Source: Pseudomonadota bacterium
GTDB taxonomy: Bacteria > Pseudomonadota > Alphaproteobacteria > Rhizobiales > Xanthobacteraceae
NCBI GenBank assembly: GCA_023391175.1
Contig: JAEWBL010000120.1
Span: forward strand, 1 to 16,055
Length of the DNA stretch: 16,055 nucleotides
Direction: 5' to 3'
The position numbers and the translations under genes were made by a program. The notes under the pieces were generated by a model. That model did not search any database, was not told the origin of the DNA, and worked only from the letters and a program-made list of their open reading frames with translations. Below, piece by piece: positions 7,822-14,799 of this stretch (positions are counted from its first letter, which is position 1; every line of letters begins with the position of its first letter).

Positions 7822-8289
7822 ATGGACAACATGACCTGGCTGAAAGAGGCCATCGACTATGGCGTCATCGGCCTCCTGCTGGTGCTGAGCATCCTCGTGG
7901 TGGCCGTGGTGCTGGAACGCATCGCCTTCTTCATCCGCGTGCGCCCGGAGGCCTATGCCTCCGTGAAGCAGCTGGAGCTGGACCTGTCGAAGCGGCTGGT
8001 GGTGGTGGCGTCCGTGGCGTCCAATGCGCCCTATATCGGCCTGCTGGGCACGGTGCTCGGCATCATGCTCACCTTTTCCAGCATGGACCTCTCGGCCGGT
8101 GCGGACCCGGGCAAGATCATGGTCGGTCTCGCTCTCGCGCTGAAGGCGACGGCGGCAGGCCTGGTGGTCGCGCTGGTGGCGGTGGTCGCCTACAACGCGC
8201 TGCTGCGCCGGGCCAAGGTTCTGATGCTCAGATGGGAGATCGCCCGCGAGAGCCGCGACCGTGATGCGGGAGCCCCCGCCCATGGATGA
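7822..8289 (+). CDS. exbB: ExbB-type proton-channel subunit (short form)
   Basis: A 155-residue inner-membrane protein of the MotA/TolQ/ExbB family. Together with ExbD it forms a proton channel that energises TonB. Three membrane segments fit residues 13-37, 60-87 and 100-127. The family core is present as [11 protein letters not shown] (72-82) in the second and ALKATAAGL (106-114, with the conserved Thr at 110) in the third. It lacks the long N-terminal extension of E. coli ExbB (244 residues) and resembles the short ExbB2 class found beside ExbD in other bacteria. It starts 11 bases after tpsB and overlaps the next gene by eight bases, so it is translationally coupled. Its placement suggests a TonB system that serves this locus. 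Confidence 0.9.
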   Translation: MDNMTWLKEAIDYGVIGLLLVLSILVVAVVLERIAFFIRVRPEAYASVKQLELDLSKRLVVVASVASNAPYIGLLGTVLGIMLTFSSMDLSAGADPGKIMVGLALALKATAAGLVVALVAVVAYNALLRRAKVLMLRWEIARESRDRDAGAPAHG

Positions 8290-8713
8290 GAAGCCGTTCG
8301 AGACCATGAACGTCATCCCGTTCGTGGACATCATGCTCGTGCTGCTGACCATGGTGCTCACGACGGCCAGCTTCATCGCGGTGGGCCGGATCCAGGTGAG
8401 CCTGCCGCAGGCCGCGCCCATGAAGGTGGAGCAGCAGAAGGACACCATGATCGAGATCACGGCGGACGGCACCTTGCACCTCGACGGCATCGCGCTGTCG
8501 GTGGACGAGCTGAAGGGTCGGCTCGCCCCGATGCCGAAGGACACCTCCATCCTGATCCGGGCAGACAAGGCCGTGGCCTTCCAGAGCTTCGTGGATGTGG
8601 CCGACGTGCTGAAGTCCCTCGCCTTCACCAAGGTCGGGGTGCAGACCAAGGGCGTGGCGGGGGCGGCGGGAGCCACTCTGGGAGGAGCGGCGGCGCAGAG
8701 GACGCAGCCATGA
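8282..8713 (+). CDS. exbD: ExbD-type proton-channel subunit
   Basis: A 143-residue inner-membrane protein with one N-terminal membrane helix and a periplasmic domain. The helix motif [14 protein letters not shown] contains the proton-carrying Asp at residue 16 (Asp25 in E. coli ExbD). The periplasmic part (about 40-125) includes VSLPQAAP and [23 protein letters not shown], typical of ExbD/TolR. The start is uncertain. GTG 8261 and ATG 8264 are also in frame, but ATG 8282 has GGGAG at 8268-8272 with nine bases of spacing and matches the usual short cytosolic tail. The last codon overlaps tonB as ATGA. Confidence 0.9.
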   Translation: MDEKPFETMNVIPFVDIMLVLLTMVLTTASFIAVGRIQVSLPQAAPMKVEQQKDTMIEITADGTLHLDGIALSVDELKGRLAPMPKDTSILIRADKAVAFQSFVDVADVLKSLAFTKVGVQTKGVAGAAGATLGGAAAQRTQP

Positions 8714-9465
8714 GCTTTCCCTTCGGGCCCTTCACCCTCGGCCACGGGCTCGCCGTGTCGCTCGCCCTGCATGGTGCGCTGCTCGTGCCCTTCATGGACG
8801 TCTTCGATGCCCCCGAGCCGCGGGACGACCAGCTCCTCGTGGTGGAGCTCCAGGGCCTGATCTCCGACACCCAGGCCGAGCAGCAGGTGCTCCAGCAATC
8901 GAAGGGGGCTCCCGAACAGAAGCGGCAGGAGGAGGCTCGGGAGGAGCAGAAGACGCAGGCCGCGCAGACCGCCGCGCCCGACCGGCCCGACGAGGACACC
9001 GCACCCGACGGCACCCGCGCCATCGCCCCGCCGCCGGCCCCCGAGCAGCAGGCGCAGGACGCTCCACCGCAAGAGGCGTCGAAGCCGGCAGAAGCACAGT
9101 CGGGCAACCCCGGCCTCGCCGATGTCCAGGGCGCCCAGGAGCAGAAGCAGGCGCGGCGGCTTGAAGCCCCGGATGAGGCCGAGATTCTCAAGGCCTATGT
9201 GCGCAGCCTCAGCAGGAAGATGCGCGAGAACCTCGTCTACCCGCCCGCGGCCCGCAATGCGGTGCGCGAGAAAACCACCACCTATGTGGGGTTCACCGTC
9301 GAAGCCGACGGAAATCTCCGCCCCGGTACGCTGAAGGTGACCCGCTCCTCGGGCAACCCCGCCTGCGACGCCGCAGCCCTGCGAACCGTGGAGAAGAATG
9401 CCCCCTTCGACCCTCCGCCCCGGCCCATGACCGTTGGCGTACCCGTGGATTATTTCCCGAATTGA
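8710..9465 (+). CDS. tonB: TonB family energy transducer
   Basis: A 251-residue protein that spans the periplasm and passes force from ExbB/ExbD to an outer-membrane partner. The N-terminal helix (about 11-29) keeps the Ser-x3-His spacing of TonB as SLALH (17-21), which couples to ExbD. Residues about 55-160 are an extended Gln/Glu/Ala/Pro-rich spacer. Residues about 163-251 form the C-terminal TonB domain, with LSRKMRENLVYPPAARN and VTRSSGNPACDAAALRTVEK. The ATG overlaps the exbD stop (ATGA at 8710-8713). No TonB-dependent receptor with a plug domain is visible in the window, so its partner is unknown. Candidates are a receptor elsewhere or, speculatively, the neighbouring TPS system. The C-terminus looks intact although an IS relic begins right after it. 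Confidence 0.9.
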   Translation: MSFPFGPFTLGHGLAVSLALHGALLVPFMDVFDAPEPRDDQLLVVELQGLISDTQAEQQVLQQSKGAPEQKRQEEAREEQKTQAAQTAAPDRPDEDTAPDGTRAIAPPPAPEQQAQDAPPQEASKPAEAQSGNPGLADVQGAQEQKQARRLEAPDEAEILKAYVRSLSRKMRENLVYPPAARNAVREKTTTYVGFTVEADGNLRPGTLKVTRSSGNPACDAAALRTVEKNAPFDPPPRPMTVGVPVDYFPN

Positions 9466-9481
9466 GGGTGGCAGGCTTGGG

Positions 9482-9934
9482 GGATTACGAACCGATCTCG
9501 GCTATTGTGACCAGGCAACCTTCGCGCCTGCCCGCGCCCTGCGCGAGCGCATGAAGGCCATCGCCCGCGAGCGGCGCCGCTTCGGCTATCGGCGCCTGCA
9601 CGTCCTGCTGAGGCGGGAGGGTTTCACGGTCAACCACAAGCGCCTGTTCCGGCTCTATCGCGAGGAGCGTCTCAAAATGCGGGGCCGTGGTGGCCGCAAG
9701 CGGGCCATCGGGACGCGGGCCCCTGTGACGATCCCGATGCGGCCGAACGAGCGCTGGTCGCTCGACTTCGTGTCGGACCAGCTCACCTGTGGCCGTCGCT
9801 TCCGCATCCTCACCGTCGTCGACGACTGCATCCGGGAATGCCTGACCCTGCTGGATAAAATTGGGGGCAACGTCACGTGGCCTAAAGGGCCGGACGATGC
9901 AATCTGGATCGGTTCGTTGATTCCGATCGCTTGA
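9482..9934 (+). pseudogene. Truncated IS3-family transposase (OrfB) remnant
   Basis: The frame encodes ALRERMKAIARERRRFGYRRLHVLLRREG (9520-9606), the typical IS3-family HTH_21/linker region of IS407/IS476-like OrfB. It continues into ERWSLDFVSDQL, with the first catalytic Asp of the rve/DDE core, and VVDDCIRECL. Similarity stops near base 9845. The remaining 30 codons are unrelated and end in TGA, and the second Asp and the Glu of the DDE triad are absent. The N-terminus and OrfA are also missing, and the upstream boundary lies in the 20-50 bases after tonB. A full OrfB is about 280 residues. This cannot transpose; it marks an old insertion and deletion junction between the secretion cluster and the defence operon. 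Confidence 0.85.
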
Positions 9935-9986
9935 TTGCATCGATGCTCTCGTCCAATTTCTACGCGCGGTTGGCGCTGGGGGAACG
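9850..9986. promoter_or_regulatory. Short spacer expected to carry the Zorya operon promoter
   Basis: This is the only non-coding DNA upstream of zorA. It contains two TTGATT hexamers (one near 9917 and one near 9932) that could act as -35 elements, but no clear -10 box. GGGGGAA at 9978-9984 stands close to the zorA ATG as ribosome binding site. The call rests mainly on position. Confidence 0.3.
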
Positions 9987-11450
9987 ATGGACTGGGCATT
10001 TTGGGGGACGTGGGTCAAGGAAGGGATTCTCGGGGTCGCACAGATCATCACCCGAGATTTTGTCCCCGGCCTGATAAGCCTTGCGCTGCTCGCGCTTCTG
10101 GCAGTGCTCTCATGCGCTATGGGCCTTTCAGCCTATCGGCGCCTGCGGCTGCTGGACAAGGCAGCCCGTCGCGTGGAGGCGGCTGGAGATTCCGCCGGGT
10201 TTCAGAGCCAGCTTCATGAGATCCAGAGCGATATCGGGCGGGGGAGCGGCGAAGACGCCCGACATCTCGCCGAAAGCTTTGCCGAGTATCGCGAGACGCT
10301 GATCGAGCCGTCCCGGCATGGAGAAGGCCATGTCCGCAATTCCGTTCGGCCGTCGGCCTTCTTCAATCTGGACGACCTGCATATGGGGCTCGCGGGCTGG
10401 CGTATATGGCCTGGCCTGTTCGTGTCGACCGGACTTCTCTGCACGTTCCTCGGGCTCATCGCAGCGCTTGCCCAGACCCAAGCCAGCCTTGAAGCCGGTG
10501 GTGGCGATCAGGCCCAGATGATCGCCGCGCTCGAAGGGCTGCTCCGCACGGCGTCGGCAAAGTTCATCATGTCGGTCACGGGGCTGTTCTGCTCGATCGT
10601 CTTCAGCGCCGGATACCGCTTCTTGAGCGAAAAACTGGAGCGCTCCGTCGCCCGTCTCGCTCGCACACTCGAAAAGCGGATGGATTTCATTAGCCTCGAA
10701 GCGCTTGCGGACAAGCAATTGGCCGCCATCCAGGAACAGACGGCCCAGCAGCAATTGCTAAACACCCAGCTCATTGCCGAGCTCAGCAAACCGCTCGAAC
10801 GCATGACGGCAACCGGGACGGAAGCGATCGGGGGCATGGTCAATGAACTCGGGCAGACGCTAACGGCGCGCATCGGCGCCTCCCTCGACAAGGTGGCCGA
10901 GCGGATCGATGGGGCCGCCGACAAGCTGATGGAACTGTCGTCTGCGTTAGGAACGACGTCCGAACAATTCAGCGCGACGCTGGGCCGTTCGGCGTCTGCC
11001 TTGGACACGCTTGTCGACCGGATCGAGGCGGCGGCGAAGCAACTGGTATCTGCGGCCGACAGCATGAACGCGGCATCCACTCCGATTCTGGACAGCGCGC
11101 GTGCGACCGCCGACCAGGCGCGCGCCATGGCCGATGGCGCCCGGAACCTGGTTGATGCGGCCAAGGAAGCGATCGATGCGGAACGCACCATCGTGGTCAC
11201 GTCGGCCAAGTCCATCGAAGAACTAATCCGCAATTTCGAGACCCGTGCGAAGGCCTATGATGGCCACCTGGAGAAGGCGTTTTCGACCTATCTGGAGCAG
11301 GTCCAGCGCACACTCGGCGAATTGCGCCAGCACAGCGATGGGGTCCACGACCGGTATGCCGAGGCGCTGCAGTTGTTGCAGGCCGTCATCGAAAACGCCC
11401 GGACCTTCACGCCGGAAAGTGAGCCGCCACGAGAGCGGTTGCCTGCATGA
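9987..11450 (+). CDS. zorA: ZorA, MotA/ExbB-like stator subunit of the Zorya anti-phage motor
   Basis: A 487-residue inner-membrane protein. In Zorya, five ZorA surround two ZorB to make a proton-driven rotary motor whose long cytosolic tail relays detection of phage entry. The membrane segments seen are 25-50, 141-162 (WPGLFVSTGLLCTFLGLIAAL) and 190-213 (KFIMSVTGLFCSIVFSAG). The last two form the MotA/TolQ core with polar Thr/Ser residues facing the channel. Residues 214-487 are a long helical tail rich in Ala, Glu, Gln and Lys with repeated ASLDKVAERIDGAADK-like heptads and no globular domain. The tail is shorter than in the E. coli type I protein, which is roughly 700 residues as I recall. 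The identification rests on order and partners: MotB/OmpA-like, EH-signature and SNF2 genes follow, overlapping or nearly touching. ExbB or MotA proper would lack this tail. Confidence 0.93.
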   Translation: MDWAFWGTWVKEGILGVAQIITRDFVPGLISLALLALLAVLSCAMGLSAYRRLRLLDKAARRVEAAGDSAGFQSQLHEIQSDIGRGSGEDARHLAESFAEYRETLIEPSRHGEGHVRNSVRPSAFFNLDDLHMGLAGWRIWPGLFVSTGLLCTFLGLIAALAQTQASLEAGGGDQAQMIAALEGLLRTASAKFIMSVTGLFCSIVFSAGYRFLSEKLERSVARLARTLEKRMDFISLEALADKQLAAIQEQTAQQQLLNTQLIAELSKPLERMTATGTEAIGGMVNELGQTLTARIGASLDKVAERIDGAADKLMELSSALGTTSEQFSATLGRSASALDTLVDRIEAAAKQLVSAADSMNAASTPILDSARATADQARAMADGARNLVDAAKEAIDAERTIVVTSAKSIEELIRNFETRAKAYDGHLEKAFSTYLEQVQRTLGELRQHSDGVHDRYAEALQLLQAVIENARTFTPESEPPRERLPA

Positions 11451-12346
11451 GAGCCGCGCGACGCATTCGGCGTGCCGAGGAGGACGATGAGTCCGCTTTC
11501 GTCTCGATGACCGACCTGATGGTGAGCTTCCTGTTCATCATTATGATCCTCCTCGCTTTCTTCGCCACCCAGATCGCGCCGAAGGACGCCGTGTCGCGCC
11601 AGCGCTTCGAGACAGTGGCGGACAAGCTCACCGACCGCGAACAGAAGCTGCGCGCACTGGAGGAGGAAAATCGCCGGCTTCGCCGCCAGCTCAGCGCGCA
11701 GGATGGCAACCCTATCGAGCGCTACAATTTTCGCTCTGCCGAGCTGCGGGGCAAGATGCTCGATCGCATTCAGAAGCGCATCAAGGCGGCAGACACCTCG
11801 ATCGACGTCTCGATCAGCCGTAATGGCGACGCCCTTGAGTTCAAGGGTGATGGGCTCTTCGAATCGGGCAGCTATGCGCCCAGCCCACTCGGTCGCCGCA
11901 AGATGGAGATTATCGCCGGCATCCTGAGGGAAGAGCTGAGATGTTTCGCGCTGGGTGAGCGCTCGACACTTGCATCCGCCTGCAACCCCGCTGTGGCATT
12001 GATCGACGCGCTCCAGGTCGAGGGACACACCGACAGCACTGGCACGGATGTGCTGAACATGGACCTCAGTTCCAGCCGGGGAAGCGCCATCTACGCCATC
12101 ATGGTGTCGACAAGCCCCGAATTGCTGGGCTTCCGCAATATCAGGAACCAGCCCATCGTCTCGGTGGCGGGCTATGGCAAGGGTCGGCCGATCCGCGACA
12201 ACAACACGGGCTCTGGTCGCGACGCCAACCGGCGCATTGACCTGCGCTTCATCATGTTTGCGCCGCCCGAAGAGCAGTTCGTGCCGCAGCGGATCGAGGA
12301 TCTGCCCCGTCTGCGACAGCTGCTCGCGGCCGGTCCTGTACCTTAG
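11447..12346 (+). CDS. zorB: ZorB, MotB/OmpA-like peptidoglycan-anchoring stator subunit
   Basis: A 299-residue inner-membrane protein that overlaps zorA as ATGA (11447-11450). After a basic, acidic N-terminus the segment SMTDLMVSFLF...LLAFFA (20-40) is the single membrane helix, with the proton-binding Asp at residue 23. A coiled coil follows at about 50-85. Residues about 115-270 form the OmpA-like domain, with VEGHTDSTGT (191-200) and GRDANRRIDLRF (257-268), the peptidoglycan-contacting signature. The same fold occurs in flagellar MotB and in Pal. The role inferred from Zorya work is to anchor the motor in the wall and conduct protons with ZorA. zorC starts nine bases after the stop. Confidence 0.93.
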   Translation: MRAARRIRRAEEDDESAFVSMTDLMVSFLFIIMILLAFFATQIAPKDAVSRQRFETVADKLTDREQKLRALEEENRRLRRQLSAQDGNPIERYNFRSAELRGKMLDRIQKRIKAADTSIDVSISRNGDALEFKGDGLFESGSYAPSPLGRRKMEIIAGILREELRCFALGERSTLASACNPAVALIDALQVEGHTDSTGTDVLNMDLSSSRGSAIYAIMVSTSPELLGFRNIRNQPIVSVAGYGKGRPIRDNNTGSGRDANRRIDLRFIMFAPPEEQFVPQRIEDLPRLRQLLAAGPVP

Positions 12347-12355
12347 GGCGGACCC

Positions 12356-13681
12356 ATGAGCCTGATTGACCGATTGGCACGCCTGCCGCCAGCGCCAGCC
12401 CCGCCGCAAGTTCCGGAGCGGCTGGTGGAAGTCGCTGGGCGCGTCCGGCAACGCTTCGGCGATCGGCGGCCGGTGAAGCCGGAGGCGCTGAACATCCTCA
12501 TTTCCCGCCTGACGCAGGCGACCCGGAACTGGGACTGGAAGCAGTTGACAGACGGGGAGATGGCACAGGTAGTGCGGGCCTGGGCCAGCCAGCTTGCTAC
12601 GCTCGCGCCCGACATCGAAGACTTTTTGCTGCGCGAGCTTCGGTGCACCACGCGCAGGTCCCTGCTCGGCGCGCTCTGCGATGGCTATCTTACCGGCTGG
12701 GTTGCGCGAGAACCACGGACCTCAGAGCTCGCCCGCATCATTCAGGCTCGCGCGGCCTTCCTGCCTCGATTTTGGCAGATCGCGTTTCGGGCGACCCCCG
12801 AAAGCCTTGATCCGGCCGATGGGGCCATCCGGTTCGGTCGCTGGCTGGCCGCGCAGGCCGATCCTTATCGCGCGGTGATCGCGCGCGGCATCCTCGCCCC
12901 TCATGGGCCGGGCTTCATGACCGAGGCTCATGAGGCCTGGCTGTCGGCTTCGCCCGAGCCGGTGGACGAGCCGACGGTCCGCAGAATGCTGGCCTGGATA
13001 CATCCCGCCAGCGCGCCTCGGCTGGAAGGCGATCGGGCCGCAGCCGTCGTGGCGCGGCTCCTGCGCCCCTGGACCGCGCGCATGCCCGCCAAGCCGCTAC
13101 GCACGCTCCTGCTCAATGAACTGATCGGGCATCGCGGTGATCCGCGTCATCAGAATCCGCATTTCTGGATGCAGGTGGGCGAGGACGGGAAGCGGATCCT
13201 GCTGCGGTGGCTGGCCGGCCAGCGCATGGAGGCCTTTCTCGATGTTGTGTCGCAAGCAGCTGCGAACATGAATCAGGGCAGCCAGTGGCCTCCACGGAGA
13301 AAGTTCTGGATGGGCCTGTATGAGGACGGACGTATTGACGAAGCTTGGCCCTCCTTCGGCAAGGATGCGCAAGCCATTGCGGACAATCTCAATTGGAGCG
13401 CAGCTAACGCTGCCAATAGTCCCGCGGGTGGGGTATTTTTCGGTCGCCAGGCCACCAATCGAAGCCTTCTTATTATGAAAATTGGCAAAAAGATCGTGGT
13501 AGAGGGATCTCACGATTTTCGCGTTCACATTTTCGATCTTGGAAAACGGGGAACCCCAGATCTATACCAGGGTGAATACGAATTAAATGAACTAATTTTG
13601 CCGCGGGACGATAAAGAAAATACTCATTGGCATGATCCGCAAGGAAGATGGATGGACTGGGTCCGCGAGAAAATCGGATGA
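12356..13681 (+). CDS. zorC: ZorC, EH-signature effector of type I Zorya
   Basis: A 441-residue soluble protein. ZorC proteins are reported to bind DNA and to be needed for defence together with ZorD. AGGGCGG at 12345-12351 serves as ribosome binding site. Most of the protein is alpha-helical and Arg/Trp/Ala-rich. The EH-signature core is at the C-terminus: KKIVVEGSHDF contains Glu 383 and ENTHWHDPQGRW contains His 426, 43 residues apart, which I take as the signature pair. His 386, 391 and 424 are alternatives. There is no signal peptide or membrane helix. Bases about 13435-13640, which encode this core, are strikingly A+T-rich compared with the rest of the gene. The stop overlaps the next ATG (ATGA at 13678-13681). 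The name depends on the core motif plus the zorA-zorB and SNF2 context. Confidence 0.9.
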   Translation: MSLIDRLARLPPAPAPPQVPERLVEVAGRVRQRFGDRRPVKPEALNILISRLTQATRNWDWKQLTDGEMAQVVRAWASQLATLAPDIEDFLLRELRCTTRRSLLGALCDGYLTGWVAREPRTSELARIIQARAAFLPRFWQIAFRATPESLDPADGAIRFGRWLAAQADPYRAVIARGILAPHGPGFMTEAHEAWLSASPEPVDEPTVRRMLAWIHPASAPRLEGDRAAAVVARLLRPWTARMPAKPLRTLLLNELIGHRGDPRHQNPHFWMQVGEDGKRILLRWLAGQRMEAFLDVVSQAAANMNQGSQWPPRRKFWMGLYEDGRIDEAWPSFGKDAQAIADNLNWSAANAANSPAGGVFFGRQATNRSLLIMKIGKKIVVEGSHDFRVHIFDLGKRGTPDLYQGEYELNELILPRDDKENTHWHDPQGRWMDWVREKIG

Positions 13682-14799
13682 GCCTGACCTTCACATGTGT
13701 CCCCGACGCCGACGGCTGCACCCTGTCCGTCGTCCAGCCCAAGCGTGGCCTGCTGTCTTTTCTCGGAACGCGCCGGCAATACGATCTCGATGCATTGCCG
13801 CGCGAGGAGCGGGCCGTGGCCATGGCGCTGGCGCGACTGCGCGTGCTCGACCGGGACCGGGGGGAGCATTCCGTCGACGGCGAGAAGATCCGCCTATCGC
13901 ACCGCCTTGTCGCTGCGCTGGACAACGGAGCCGCGCGCGCTATCGGGCTGCCAGGGCTCAACACGCGCTATATCTTCAGGGCGGCCATGCGCGGGTCTCT
14001 CGGCGGCGCGGACTTCCGTCTGGACTGGTGGTGGGAAAAGGGCGGGCGGACCGTGCCCCTCAAGCGGACGGGCGCTATGCTTCACGATGGGCCCGAACTG
14101 CTGAGGATTCCGGCTCCGCTCTTCGAGGCAATTGGCATTGCCGAGGCTTTTGATCCACGTGGGACGTTGCAAGACCACTGGCTGGCGCTTGGCGCATTTC
14201 GCCGAGCTCTCGGCTTGGAGGAGGCAGGCAAGGCGGTCGCGCTTGACGGGGCGCTGGATCAGATCGAGATCGTCACCTGCGACCGGGTCGGCCTCGATCT
14301 TGACGCGGCCGACGACAGCCGGTTTGCCCCGCTCCCCTTCATCGGCGCAAACCTCGCGTCTGGGTCTCCGGTGGAGGCGATGGCGTCTCCCGTCAAAGCC
14401 GAAGAACTGGCCGAATTCCAGCATCAGGCCATGGCGCGCGGTGCGCAGCCGGCCTATCGGATCGGCTCGGCAAAATTCCTGATCCTGGATCGTTCGGCCA
14501 TGCCCGTGGTGGATGCCATCGCCGCTGCGGGCCGGCAGGATGCGAATAGGCGCCGTGTCTTCATTCGCGACGCTGAGCGTATCATTACCGAAGCCGTCGA
14601 ACGTCAGGCACGTGATGATGGCCGGCTGAACGAGCTGATGAGCCCTGCTGGCTACCAGGAGGCTTTGGAGCGGGCCGTCTCGGGGGCATGGACCAAGACC
14701 GCCGCATGGACGTCGCGCGTCATCGCCGTCGCCGAGTGGGCTCGCCCCGCGCCCGCCATGATGGAGGGGGCGGCACCAACTGGCTCCCGGCGACAATGA
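13678..14799 (+). CDS. zorD: N-terminal half of ZorD, separate reading frame
   Basis: A 373-residue frame starting at an ATGA overlap with zorC. It has no catalytic motif I recognise. In type I Zorya the fourth gene is a single protein of about 1,000 residues, with a long N-terminal region followed by the SNF2 ATPase. This frame has the position and size of that N-terminal region. Its end (FIRDAERIITEAVERQ, then SRVIAVAEWARP) resembles the segment that precedes the helicase domain in SNF2 proteins. After GAG GGG at 14764-14769 the third-position bias collapses (4 G/C in 9 codons) until the TGA. The other frame, which leads into the SNF2 part, keeps the bias (9 in 10). The split is therefore probably a one-base frameshift at the G run 14766-14770. 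A natural two-gene version with ATGA coupling remains possible. Confidence 0.75.
   Translation: MSLTFTCVPDADGCTLSVVQPKRGLLSFLGTRRQYDLDALPREERAVAMALARLRVLDRDRGEHSVDGEKIRLSHRLVAALDNGAARAIGLPGLNTRYIFRAAMRGSLGGADFRLDWWWEKGGRTVPLKRTGAMLHDGPELLRIPAPLFEAIGIAEAFDPRGTLQDHWLALGAFRRALGLEEAGKAVALDGALDQIEIVTCDRVGLDLDAADDSRFAPLPFIGANLASGSPVEAMASPVKAEELAEFQHQAMARGAQPAYRIGSAKFLILDRSAMPVVDAIAAAGRQDANRRRVFIRDAERIITEAVERQARDDGRLNELMSPAGYQEALERAVSGAWTKTAAWTSRVIAVAEWARPAPAMMEGAAPTGSRRQ

Noticed and set aside
9987..12346. Flagellar motor genes motA/motB
   Set aside because: The 275-residue helical tail of the first protein and the EH-signature and SNF2 genes downstream fit Zorya; no other flagellar gene is present.
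11288..12451. 387-residue minus-strand frame across zorB
   Set aside because: Shadow of zorB and the end of zorA; no motifs, and it conflicts with a clear OmpA-domain gene on the plus strand.
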